NCBI GenBank assembly: GCA_014138725.1 | Contig: JACJID010000005.1 | Span: 124,001-188,000, forward strand | Direction of reading: 5' to 3' | Source of the DNA: Kutzneria viridogrisea | Lineage (GTDB): Bacteria > Actinomycetota > Actinomycetes > Mycobacteriales > Pseudonocardiaceae | Length of the DNA: 64,000 nt | In this document: positions 32,357 to 40,597 of the stretch, piece by piece | How positions within the stretch are numbered: position 1 is the first letter of the stretch | Layout: each line of letters begins with the position of its first letter | Notes under the pieces: generated by a model | The model's input: only the letters and a program-made list of their open reading frames with translations | Databases searched by the model: none | Told to the model about the DNA's origin: nothing | Made by a program: the position numbers and the translations under genes

Positions 32357-33604
32357 ATGGACGTGGAGGCGGTGCTGGCGCTGGCGCCGGACCGGCAGGT
32401 GGCCACCGGTGCCACCAAGCTCGCCGTGCCTGCCAGCTGGCACGGGGCGGGCCGGGCCGAGGGCGCGCTGTGGGGCGAGTGCTCGGGCAGCGGTAAGAAC
32501 CCGTACCTGGTGTGCGTGGACCTGCTGGACCGGGCCACGCGTTGTTCCTGCCCGTCAAGGAAGTTCCCGTGCAAGCACGCGGTCGCGCTGCAACTGCTGC
32601 ACGCCCGGGAGGTGCTGCCCGAGGCGGCGCGGCCGGAGTGGGTGGAGCAGTGGCTGACCGGTCGACGGGCCAGGCAGACCGAGGCTGCGCGGCGCCCGGC
32701 CAAGCCCACCAAACGCAGGGAACAGGCCGTGCGGGCGGGCATCTCCGGGCTGCACGACTGGCTGGCCGACCTCGCCGATGGCGGGCTCGCCGCCCTGCCG
32801 GGCAAGGAAACCCAGTGGTGGCAGGGCATCTTCGCCCGGATGATCGACGCGCAGGCGCCCGGCGTGGCGGCGGCCACCGCCGAGTTGCGCTCGGTGGTCG
32901 CGGCGAAGCGCCCCCGCTGGTACGAGGAGGCCGCCGACCACATCGGACGGTTGCACCTGCTGGCCGTGCTGGCCACCGGGGAGGACGAGGTGGTGCGCAC
33001 GCGGATCGGCTTCACCACCACCGAGGAGGAGGTGCGCGCGGGCGAGTCCTGGTCGGACGACTGGGTGGTGCTGCTGCGCGCCGACAGCGACGACGGACGG
33101 GTGCGCACGGTGCGCCAGTGGGCGTGGGGGCGGGCACGGGCCGAGTGGGTGGTCGTGGCGAAGCACGCGGCCGGGGGTGCGGTGCCAGCGCCCGCGCTGA
33201 CCCCCGGTGCGGAACTGGCCGCCGTGTTGCACCCGTACCCCGGCGGGCGGCCGAGACGGGTGGCCGTCGGCGAGGTGAGCGGTACCGGCCCGGCGGGCCC
33301 GATCCCGTTGCCCCGCACGTGGTCCGCGGCGCTGGCCGAGGTGGAGCCGCTGCTGGTCGAGGACCCGTGGCAGCGGCTCGTGCCGCTGTGCTGCGGCCCG
33401 GTGCGGGCCGCCAGGGCCGGTGATCAGCTGGTGCTGGTCGACGAGTCGGCGTACCCGCTGCCCGTGGCCTGGGGGCAGCCGCTGGCCCGCGCGCTGGCCG
33501 CGGGCGGCGGCGCCCCGTTCGACGCGCTGGGCCTGTGGGACGGAGTGGCGTTGCAGCTCTGTGCCGTGGCCGAGCCGGGCGGAGCACCGGAGGTGTTGCT
33601 GTGA
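32357..33604 (+). CDS. SWIM zinc-finger protein of the MoxR/VWA operon (YehQ-like)
   Basis: 415 aa. The SWIM finger is CSCPSRKFPCKHAVALQLL (~60-78): Cys-x-Cys, then Cys-x-His. The rest is helical and beta mixed, with no recognisable catalytic motif. SWIM fingers bind DNA or protein. The gene opens a same-strand cluster followed by DUF5691, MoxR-type AAA, DUF5682 and VWA genes, the set found with E. coli yehL-yehM-yehP-yehQ. The 145-nt gap to the next gene contains two copies of a repeat core. Confidence 0.82.
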   Translation: MDVEAVLALAPDRQVATGATKLAVPASWHGAGRAEGALWGECSGSGKNPYLVCVDLLDRATRCSCPSRKFPCKHAVALQLLHAREVLPEAARPEWVEQWLTGRRARQTEAARRPAKPTKRREQAVRAGISGLHDWLADLADGGLAALPGKETQWWQGIFARMIDAQAPGVAAATAELRSVVAAKRPRWYEEAADHIGRLHLLAVLATGEDEVVRTRIGFTTTEEEVRAGESWSDDWVVLLRADSDDGRVRTVRQWAWGRARAEWVVVAKHAAGGAVPAPALTPGAELAAVLHPYPGGRPRRVAVGEVSGTGPAGPIPLPRTWSAALAEVEPLLVEDPWQRLVPLCCGPVRAARAGDQLVLVDESAYPLPVAWGQPLARALAAGGGAPFDALGLWDGVALQLCAVAEPGGAPEVLL

Positions 33605-33749
33605 GCGAGCTTGCGAGCTCACCAATAAACACAGGGAGCCTGCTCTCAGGCCGACGAGCACAGCGAGGAGCGCCCGAGAGCGAGCTTGCGAGCTCACCAT
33701 TGGGCACAGGAGCGGTCGCGAGAGCGCAGGGCGCTAGCGAGGTGGGCTC
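33601..33749 (+). repeat. Intergenic linker element, copies 2a/2b (SWIM to DUF5691)
   Basis: GTGAGCGAGCTTGCGAGCTC (33601-33620; contains the SWIM gene stop) and a second near-identical core at 33678-33698, each followed by ACC(A/T) and an ACAGG, form a tandem pair. The 3' end GCGCTAGCGAGGTG (33731-33744) supplies the ribosome site exactly 5 nt before GTG 33750. The core can fold: GTGAGC pairs with GCTCAC. Confidence 0.65.
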
Positions 33750-35132
33750 GTGAGTGCGATCGAAACCCAGTGGCAGCAAGCAGTTCAGCAACTGCTGGTC
33801 GGCGCGCGGCGCAGTGGGGTCAGCCGGGACGAGTTGCTCGCCGAGGTCGCCGCGCTCGGGCTCGCCCGGTTCGGCGCCCGCCTGCCCGTACCCGGTGAGC
33901 CGATCACGGAGATCCCGAGCGCGCCCGCGGAGGTCAAGCCCTCGACCGGTCCCGCGGCCCGATCGGTGCTGGCGCAGATCCTCAGCTGGGACGACGACGC
34001 GCTGCTCACCGAGTGGTGCGCCACCGCGAACAGGCACGGAGTGGTCGCCGCGCCCGCGCACCTGCCCCAGTTGCTGGCGCTGGGCGCGGCGCGGGCCACC
34101 CTGCGGCCCGCGATCAACCTGGTGCTCGGCGTGCGTGGCCGCTGGCTCGCCGAGGTGGCCGCCGACTGGGGTTGGGCGCGGGGCCGCACCGAGCACGAGC
34201 CGGTGGACCTGGACGCGCCGCCGGGCCGCCGGCTGACCGCGCTGCGGGCCGCCCGCAGGCAGGATCCGGCAGCGGTGCGCGAGCTCGTCGCCGAGCAGTT
34301 GCCCGAGCAGCGCAGGGCCTCGGACCGCCAACTGCTCGTCAACGCGCTGGAGGTCGGCCTCGGCGCGGCGGACGAGCCGCTGCTGGAGGCCGCGCTGGAC
34401 GACCGCGCGGCCGGGGTGCACGACGTGGCGGTGCGGCTGCTGCGCCGACTGCCCGGCTCGGCCCTGTCCCAGCGGGCCGCCGACCGGCTGCGCGAGGGGC
34501 TGCCCTGCGCCGAGGTGCTGCCGGGTGGCCGGTACGACACCGAGCCGGACGAGGCCGAGCTGCGGGACCTGATCCGGGACGGCAGCACGGAGAGCGGCCT
34601 CGCGGGCAGGCTGCGCGGCGCGGCGGCCAGTGTGTCGCCGGAGTTCTGGGACGTGGAGCAGGTGCTGACCGGACACTGGGCCAAGGCCTTGCTGCAAGGA
34701 ATCGCCGAGGCGCTGCCGCTGGCGGCGGACCCGGTGCCCTGGGCGGTGGCGGCCAGCCAGGTGCTGACCGGCATGGCCATGCTGGACGCCATCGACGCGC
34801 TGCCGGGGCGGACCGCGGCGGAGGTGCTGGTGGCGGTCTCGGGCGGCTGGAAGTACGACATGCTCGACCACGGCTGCTCGCAGCTGCCGGGGCCCTGGCC
34901 GCCGGACATCACCGCCGTGCTGCTGGACCGGTTCGGCAACGCCGTGACCCCGGGCTGGCGCACCGGCCGCCCACCCCCGGTGCTGCTCACCAGGGGCGAT
35001 GTCGGGGTGCTCGACGAGCACTGGCCGCGCATCGCCCAGCGGTGGCCGGAACACACCAACGAACAAGCAGTGCTGCGGCTGCGCGTGGAACTGCGCGACG
35101 CGTTCGAGAACGACCGGAAGGAACTCCCGTGA
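33750..35132 (+). CDS. DUF5691 protein of the MoxR/VWA operon
   Basis: 460 aa, soluble, almost entirely helical, with short repeats resembling HEAT/ARM units in the middle (EPLLEAALDDRAAGVHDVAVRLL). This matches DUF5691 proteins, which are known only from clusters with SWIM, MoxR-AAA, DUF5682 and VWA proteins. A scaffold or adaptor role is inferred. GTG 33750 is fixed by GAGGTG 5 nt upstream. The stop codon lies inside the next copy of the linker element. Confidence 0.75.
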   Translation: MSAIETQWQQAVQQLLVGARRSGVSRDELLAEVAALGLARFGARLPVPGEPITEIPSAPAEVKPSTGPAARSVLAQILSWDDDALLTEWCATANRHGVVAAPAHLPQLLALGAARATLRPAINLVLGVRGRWLAEVAADWGWARGRTEHEPVDLDAPPGRRLTALRAARRQDPAAVRELVAEQLPEQRRASDRQLLVNALEVGLGAADEPLLEAALDDRAAGVHDVAVRLLRRLPGSALSQRAADRLREGLPCAEVLPGGRYDTEPDEAELRDLIRDGSTESGLAGRLRGAAASVSPEFWDVEQVLTGHWAKALLQGIAEALPLAADPVPWAVAASQVLTGMAMLDAIDALPGRTAAEVLVAVSGGWKYDMLDHGCSQLPGPWPPDITAVLLDRFGNAVTPGWRTGRPPPVLLTRGDVGVLDEHWPRIAQRWPEHTNEQAVLRLRVELRDAFENDRKELP

Positions 35133-35205
35133 GTGAGCTTGCGAACGAACCATCGAGCACAGGCCGCGGGGGCGGCGCTGCGCCGAGCGCAAGCGAGGTG
35201 CGGCG
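35129..35205 (+). repeat. Intergenic linker element, copy 3 (DUF5691 to AAA)
   Basis: Begins GTGAGTGAGCTTGCGAACGA (contains the TGA stop at 35130-35132) and ends GCGCAAGCGAGGTG (35187-35200), giving a ribosome site 5 nt before GTG 35206. Same plan as copies at 15593-15652 and 33601-33749. Confidence 0.65.
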
Positions 35206-36306
35206 GTGACCTCGGAACCCGTGCTGCGCCCCTCGGCGGAGCAGCAGTACGCAGGCGAGCTGGCCGCGCTCGCCGCGGTCGACGACCGGCCGAGGCCGCC
35301 GAGCTGGCGGCTGTCCCCGCAGGCGGTCGTGCGCTACGTGCTGGGCGGCACGCTGTCCGACGGCACCGAGATCGTGCCCAAGTACGTGGGCGACCGGCGC
35401 ATCGTGGAGGTGGCGGTGGCGACGCTGGCCACCGACCGGGCGCTGCTGCTGGTGGGTGTGCCGGGCACCGCCAAGTCCTGGCTTTCCGAGCACCTTGCGG
35501 CCGCGATCAGCGGGGACTCCACGCTGATCGTGCAGGGCACGGCGGGCACCAGCGAGGAGTCCGTGCGCTACGGCTGGAACTACGCGCGGCTGATCGCCGA
35601 GGGGCCGAGCGAGGCGGCGCTGGTGCCGGGGCCGGTGCTGCGCGCGATGCGGACCGGGGCGGTGGCCAGGGTCGAGGAGCTGACCCGGATGCCCGCCGAG
35701 GTGCAGGACTCGCTGATCACCGTGCTGTCCGAGAAGGCGCTGCCGGTGCCGGAGCTGAACCTGCACGTGCAGGCGGTGCCGGGCTTCACGGTCATCGGCA
35801 CCGCGAACGACCGGGACCGCGGGGTCAACCAGATGTCCTCGGCGCTGGCCCGCCGGTTCAACACCGTGGTGCTGCCGCCACCGGCCAGCGAGGACGACGA
35901 GGTGGAGATCGTCAGCACCCGTGCCGCGCAACTGGGCCGCGCGCTGGAACTGCCCGCCGCCCCGCCCGCCCTGGACGAGGTGCGCCGCGTGGTGCGGGTG
36001 TTCCGCGAGCTGCGCAACGGGTCCACTGTGGACGGTCGCACTCAGCTGAAGAAGCCCAGCGGCAGCCTGTCCACCGCGGAGGCCATCTCGGTGGTGACCA
36101 GCGGCATGTCCCTGGCCGCGCACTTCGGGGACGGCAACATCGGTGCCGACGAGCTGGCCGCCGGGCTGCTCGGCGCCGTGGTCAAGGACCGGGTCTCGGA
36201 CACCGCGGCCTGGCAGGAGTACCTGGAGGCCGTGGTCAAGGAGCGGCCGGAGTGGCGTGACCTGTACCGGGCCTGCCACGACCTGGACACCAGCGGGTAC
36301 GCCTGA
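35206..36306 (+). CDS. MoxR-type AAA+ ATPase (YehL-like)
   Basis: 366 aa. Walker A is VGVPGTAKSWLSEHL (~83-97). The Walker B region reads ARVEELTRMPAEVQDSL (~153-169), where the usual Asp-Glu is replaced by Glu-Glu, as in this AAA subgroup. Sensor 1 is TVIGTANDRDRGVNQMSS and the arginine finger area ALARRFNTVVLPPP. MoxR ATPases remodel protein complexes together with VWA partners that sense Mg2+; the partner is encoded two genes downstream. The stop overlaps the start of DUF5682 by one base (TGATG). Confidence 0.9.
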   Translation: MTSEPVLRPSAEQQYAGELAALAAVDDRPRPPSWRLSPQAVVRYVLGGTLSDGTEIVPKYVGDRRIVEVAVATLATDRALLLVGVPGTAKSWLSEHLAAAISGDSTLIVQGTAGTSEESVRYGWNYARLIAEGPSEAALVPGPVLRAMRTGAVARVEELTRMPAEVQDSLITVLSEKALPVPELNLHVQAVPGFTVIGTANDRDRGVNQMSSALARRFNTVVLPPPASEDDEVEIVSTRAAQLGRALELPAAPPALDEVRRVVRVFRELRNGSTVDGRTQLKKPSGSLSTAEAISVVTSGMSLAAHFGDGNIGADELAAGLLGAVVKDRVSDTAAWQEYLEAVVKERPEWRDLYRACHDLDTSGYA

Positions 36307-38489
36307 TGCCCGCACTGCCCGAGCGGGTCAGCCTGCTCGGAATCCGCCACCACGGGCCGGGTTCCGCGCGGATGGTGCTCGCCGCGCTGGAGACGCTGCG
36401 GCCCGAGCTCGTGCTGGTGGAGGGGCCGCCCGAGGCTGACGGGCTGGTCGAGCACGTGGGCGAGCTCGTGCCCCCGGTCGCGCTGCTGATGCACGACGAG
36501 GCTGAGCCGTCCACGGCCGCGTTCTGGCCCTTCGCCCGCTTCTCCCCCGAGTGGCAGGCGATGTGCTGGGCGCACCACAACGGCGTGCCGCTGCGCTTCG
36601 CCGACCTGCCCGCCGCGGCCACACTGGGCGCCGAGGACGAGCCGGACCCGGTGAGTGTGGACCCGCTCGGCGTGCTGGCCGAGGCGGCCGGGTTCGACGA
36701 CCCGGAGCGCTGGTGGGAGGACGTGGTCGAGCACAGCGGGGCCGGTGACCCGCTGGCACTGGCCACGGCCGTCACCGAGGCGATGACCGCGCTGCGCGAG
36801 GAGTTCGAGGACCACGTGGGGCCGCGCACCCTGCGCAGGGAAGCCCAGATGCGGCAGGTGATCCGCCAGGGGCTCAAGGAGGTCACCGGGCCGATCGCGG
36901 TGGTCTGCGGGGCCTGGCACGCGCCCGCGCTGCGCGAGCTGCCCACGGTGTCCGCGGACAACGCGCTGCTGCGCGGGCTACCCCGCAAGAAGGTGTCGGG
37001 CACGTGGGTGCCCTGGAGCCACGGCAGGCTGGCCGCTGCCGGTGGCTACGGGGCGGGCATCGCCGCACCGGGCTGGTACGCGCACCTGTGGGAGCGCGCC
37101 GAGGCCGGTGACGCCGTGCCGCGCTGGTTCGCCCGCGCCTGCCAGGTGCTGCGCGCGGAGGACCTGCCCGCGTCCACGGCGAGCGCGGTCGAGGCGGTCC
37201 GGCTGGCCGACGCGCTGGCGGCACTGCGCGGGCGGCCGTCCCCGGGGCTGGCCGAGGTGAGCGAGGCGGCGCTCGCGGTGCTGTGCGGCGGCGAGGACAC
37301 CCCGCTGCGCCTGGTGCACCAACAACTCGTGATCGGTGAGGAACTGGGCGAGGTCGGTGCGGGCGTGCCGCGCTCCCCGCTGGCCGCCGACCTGGAGCGG
37401 TTGCAGCGGCGGCTCCGGCTGCCCGCCAGCGCCACCGAACGGCAGCTGCGGCTGGACCTGCGCAAGGACACCGACCGCGAGCGGTCCAAGCTGCTGCGCA
37501 GGCTGCGGGTGCTGGACGTGCAGTGGGGCGAGCCGGACAGCACACGTGGGCTGGGCACCTTCGCCGAGGCGTGGCGGGTCAGGTGGGACCCGAGCATGGC
37601 GGTCGCGGTGGCCGCCGCGGCACGGCACGGCACGACGGTGGCGGCGGCCACCGAGTTGGTGCTGCACCAGCGAGCCGGGTCGGTGGAGAAGGTGGCGAAG
37701 GCCGCCGACGTGCTCTGGTACGCCGTGGGCTGCGAGCTGCCCGCGGCCGTGACCGCCGCCCGCCGGGCGCTGGACCGCTGCGCCGCGGCGGCCACCGACG
37801 CCGTGGAACTGCTCTCGGCACTGCCCTCGCTGGCGGGCACGGTCCGCTACGGCTCGGTGCGGGGTACCGATCCCGAGCTGCTCCGGCTCGCCCTGCACGG
37901 CCTGCTGGCCCGCGGCGCCGTGGGCCTGCCGCTGGCCTGTCGGGGCGTGGACGACGAGACGGCCGAACACCTCGTCACGGCGCTGGACGCGGCGCAGGAG
38001 GCGGCCGGGCTGGCCGCCGACGAGGAGCACAAGTCCTTGTGGCGCAACGCCTTGCTGAAGCTGGTCGGCCTGGACGAGGCGCACGGCCTGCCAGCGGGGC
38101 GGGCCACCCGCCTGCTGTGGGAGGCGGGCGATCTGGACACCGACCGGGTGGCGGCACGTCTGCACCGCGCGGTGTCCACCGCCGGCGGGGCGACCATGTT
38201 CGTCACGGGGTTCCTGCGCGGGTCCGCGGCGCTGCTGGCCGCCGACCCGAGGCTGTTCGACCTGATCGACGGCTGGCTGACCGGACTGTCGGCGGAGGCG
38301 TTCGCGGACGCGGTCCCGTTGCTGCGCAAGGCGGTCAGCGATTTCAGCGCGGCCGAGCGGCGCACGCTGGGCGAGCGGGTGGCCACCGGGGGCGGCGGCA
38401 TCTCGGCCGGGGACGGCGCGTGGGACGAGCCGAGGGCGCAGCGGCTGAGCGCGCACGTGCGGGGACTGCTGGAGGGGGCTGGCCGATGA
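36306..38489 (+). CDS. DUF5682 protein (YehM-like) of the MoxR/VWA operon
   Basis: 727 aa, soluble. The N-terminus has VSLLGIRHHGPGSARMVLAA (~8-27) and a later GPIAVVCGAWHAPAL (~197-211), which together resemble the conserved His motifs of TraB/ChaN-type hydrolase folds. The C-terminal ~400 residues are helical and Leu/Ala-rich without known motifs. The biochemical role is unknown. The size and operon partners match E. coli YehM. The start overlaps the AAA stop and its stop overlaps the VWA start (ATGA), so the three are tightly coupled and likely form one complex. Confidence 0.78.
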   Translation: MPALPERVSLLGIRHHGPGSARMVLAALETLRPELVLVEGPPEADGLVEHVGELVPPVALLMHDEAEPSTAAFWPFARFSPEWQAMCWAHHNGVPLRFADLPAAATLGAEDEPDPVSVDPLGVLAEAAGFDDPERWWEDVVEHSGAGDPLALATAVTEAMTALREEFEDHVGPRTLRREAQMRQVIRQGLKEVTGPIAVVCGAWHAPALRELPTVSADNALLRGLPRKKVSGTWVPWSHGRLAAAGGYGAGIAAPGWYAHLWERAEAGDAVPRWFARACQVLRAEDLPASTASAVEAVRLADALAALRGRPSPGLAEVSEAALAVLCGGEDTPLRLVHQQLVIGEELGEVGAGVPRSPLAADLERLQRRLRLPASATERQLRLDLRKDTDRERSKLLRRLRVLDVQWGEPDSTRGLGTFAEAWRVRWDPSMAVAVAAAARHGTTVAAATELVLHQRAGSVEKVAKAADVLWYAVGCELPAAVTAARRALDRCAAAATDAVELLSALPSLAGTVRYGSVRGTDPELLRLALHGLLARGAVGLPLACRGVDDETAEHLVTALDAAQEAAGLAADEEHKSLWRNALLKLVGLDEAHGLPAGRATRLLWEAGDLDTDRVAARLHRAVSTAGGATMFVTGFLRGSAALLAADPRLFDLIDGWLTGLSAEAFADAVPLLRKAVSDFSAAERRTLGERVATGGGGISAGDGAWDEPRAQRLSAHVRGLLEGAGR

Positions 38490-39646
38490 CGGACGAGCAG
38501 GAGCGGTTGCGGCGCTGGCGGTTGCTGCTCGGCGGGGCGGCCGGGCAGCTGGGCGGGCTGGGTGCGGACGACCAGCGCAGGGACTCGGCACTGACCGCGC
38601 TCTACGGCGGCGGCGAGGGCGGGGACGGCAAGCGGGGCGCCAACCTGGCGGGCAGCGCCCCGGTGCTGCACCGCTGGCTCGGGGACGTGCGCGACTACTT
38701 CCCGACCTCCGTGGTGCAGGTGATGCAGCGCGACGCCGTCGACCGGCTCGGGCTGAACAAGTTGTTGCTGGAGCCCGAGTTGCTGGCCTCGGTGGAACCG
38801 GACGTGCACCTGGTGAGCACCCTGGTCTCGCTCTCGCGGGCGATCCCGGCGCGCACCAGGGAGACCGCCCGCGCGGTGGTGCGCAAGGTGGTGGCGGAGA
38901 TCGAGCGCAGGCTGGCCGACCGGGTGCTGGCCGCGGTGCACGGCTCGATCGACCGGTCCCGGCGCACCCGCAGGCCACGACTGTCCGATGTGGACTGGTC
39001 GGCCACGATCCGGGCGAACCTGAAGAACTACCAGCCCGCACAGCGCACGCTGGTGGTCGACGGGCTGCGCGGTCAGCAGCGGCGCAGCCGCACGGCCTCG
39101 CTGCGCGACGTGGTGCTGCTGGTGGACCAGTCGGGTTCGATGGCCGAGTCGGTGGTCTACTCGGCGGTGTTCGGCGCGGTGCTGGCCTCGATGCGCGCGG
39201 TGGAGACCCGGCTGGTGGTGTTCGACACCGAGGTGGTCGACCTGACCGAGAGCCTGGACGACCCGGTGGACGTGCTGTTCGCGACCCAACTCGGCGGCGG
39301 CACCGACATCAACCGCGCGGTGGCCTATGGGCAGTCGCTGGTCCGCCGTCCCGCCGACACCGTCGTGGTGCTGATCAGCGACCTGTTCGAGGGCGGGGTG
39401 GCCGGTGAACTGCTGCGCCGGGTGCGCGAACTGGTCGCCAGCGGGGTGACCGTGGTGGTGCTGCTGGCGCTGTCCGACAGCGGGACCCCGGCCTACGACC
39501 ACGAGCTCGCGGCGAAACTGTCCGCGCTGGGTGCCCCGGCTTTCGCGTGCACCCCGGACCGGTTCCCCGAGCTGCTGGCCACCGCGCTGCGCCGGGAGGA
39601 CGTGGGGGCCTGGGCCGAGCAGGCCGGGATGGGGGTGGGCCGCTAG
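38486..39646 (+). CDS. VWA-domain protein (YehP-like)
   Basis: 386 aa. The helical N-terminal half (~1-200) precedes a von Willebrand A domain with an intact MIDAS: DQSGSMAES (~213-221), the threonine in LGGGTDINRAV and the Asp in VVVLISDLFEGG. These residues chelate Mg2+ and bind a ligand. In MoxR systems the VWA protein links the ATPase to its target. Last gene of the operon; a hairpin follows at 39701-39723. Confidence 0.88.
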   Translation: MTDEQERLRRWRLLLGGAAGQLGGLGADDQRRDSALTALYGGGEGGDGKRGANLAGSAPVLHRWLGDVRDYFPTSVVQVMQRDAVDRLGLNKLLLEPELLASVEPDVHLVSTLVSLSRAIPARTRETARAVVRKVVAEIERRLADRVLAAVHGSIDRSRRTRRPRLSDVDWSATIRANLKNYQPAQRTLVVDGLRGQQRRSRTASLRDVVLLVDQSGSMAESVVYSAVFGAVLASMRAVETRLVVFDTEVVDLTESLDDPVDVLFATQLGGGTDINRAVAYGQSLVRRPADTVVVLISDLFEGGVAGELLRRVRELVASGVTVVVLLALSDSGTPAYDHELAAKLSALGAPAFACTPDRFPELLATALRREDVGAWAEQAGMGVGR

Positions 39647-39700
39647 CAGGTGCGAAGAACTCGGCCGCGGTCCATCCTCCTGGTGGGGGACCTGACGAAG

Positions 39701-39723
39701 GTGGGGTTTCCAGCAGACCCCAC
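39701..39723 (+). terminator. Hairpin after the MoxR/VWA operon
   Basis: GTGGGGT-N9-ACCCCAC is a perfect 7-bp stem 55 nt after the VWA stop. There is no U tract, so it is a weak terminator candidate. It ends immediately before the iron box of the next gene. Confidence 0.4.
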
Positions 39724-39742
39724 TCAGGTTAGGCTCGCCTAA
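39724..39742 (+). promoter_or_regulatory. IdeR/DtxR iron-box candidate (DUF2470 gene)
   Basis: TCAGGTTAGGCTCGCCTAA matches the IdeR consensus TTAGGTTAGGCTAACCTAA at 15 of 19 positions. It is 16 nt upstream of the start codon, so iron-loaded IdeR would repress the gene. Confidence 0.7.
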
Positions 39743-39758
39743 GTTCAGGAGGTGAGTG

Positions 39759-40568
39759 ATGACCCAGGCCACCCGTCGGCCCCAGGCACCGAACTCGGCC
39801 GAGCGCGCGCGGACGATCGCCGCCCGCGGCGGCAAGGCCGCCCTGGTGCCCTCGCCCGGCCCCGAGCTGGGGCACTGCTCCAGCGCAGAGGCCGAGGCGG
39901 AGCGGGTCAGCCCGCTGCTGCACCACGTGCACACGGACGGCTCGGCGACCCTCCTGCTGGACGACGACCACCCCCTGGTCTCGGCCACCTGGCAGGCGCC
40001 GCGCGGGGAGCTGACCGCGATGCTGGAGCTGACCGACGCGGCCCCGGTGCCGCTGCGGGAGCCGGTGCGCGGACTGCTCTGGATCACGGGCTGGCTGCGC
40101 GCACTGACCGGGGAGGAGGCCAGGGCCGCCGTGCTGGAGGTGGTGGAGCGCCGCCCCGACCCGAGGCTGCTGGACGCGGGCCACGGGGCGACCGTGTTGC
40201 GGCTGACCCCGGCCTCGATGGTGGTGGCCGACGCCGAGGGCACCAGCTCGATCCGGCCCAGCGAGTTCAGCGAGGCCGAGCCGGACCCGTTCGCGCACTA
40301 CGAGGACGGCTGGCTGCGGCACCTTGAACTGTCCCACCGGGATGTGGTGGAACTGCTGTGCCGGCACCTGCCGGACCACCTGCGCGGCGGGCACGTCCGG
40401 CCGCTGGGACTGGACCGCTTCGGGCTGCGCCTGCGGGTGGAGGCCGTGGAGGGCGACCACGACGTGCGGATCGCCTTCGCGCACCCGGTGACCACGCCCA
40501 AGGAACTGGCCGCCGAGCTGCGCAGGCTGCTGGGCTGCCCGTTCATGGCCCAGGTCCACTACGGCTGA
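39759..40568 (+). CDS. DUF2470 protein, HugZ-like split-barrel (heme/iron-related)
   Basis: 269 aa. Residues ~1-165 are a degenerate FMN/heme-binding split barrel (pyridoxamine-oxidase-like; LLLDDDHPLVSATW, GLLWITGWLRAL). The C-terminal DUF2470 domain (~190-265) has DVVELLCRHLPDHL and FAHPVTTPKELAAELRRLL. Similar two-domain proteins (HugZ and relatives) act in heme use. The iron box just upstream supports a role in iron or heme acquisition. ATG 39759 is placed by a perfect AGGAGGTGA at 39747-39755; GTG 39756 is too close to it. Confidence 0.82.
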   Translation: MTQATRRPQAPNSAERARTIAARGGKAALVPSPGPELGHCSSAEAEAERVSPLLHHVHTDGSATLLLDDDHPLVSATWQAPRGELTAMLELTDAAPVPLREPVRGLLWITGWLRALTGEEARAAVLEVVERRPDPRLLDAGHGATVLRLTPASMVVADAEGTSSIRPSEFSEAEPDPFAHYEDGWLRHLELSHRDVVELLCRHLPDHLRGGHVRPLGLDRFGLRLRVEAVEGDHDVRIAFAHPVTTPKELAAELRRLLGCPFMAQVHYG

Positions 40569-40597
40569 CACACGGGAACCGGGGTAGCGTCCGCCGC

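Noticed and set aside
36978-40243. Several long minus-strand frames across the DUF5682/VWA operon
   Set aside because: Compositionally biased shadows with no ribosome sites or domains; the plus-strand genes overlap neatly and are recognisable.
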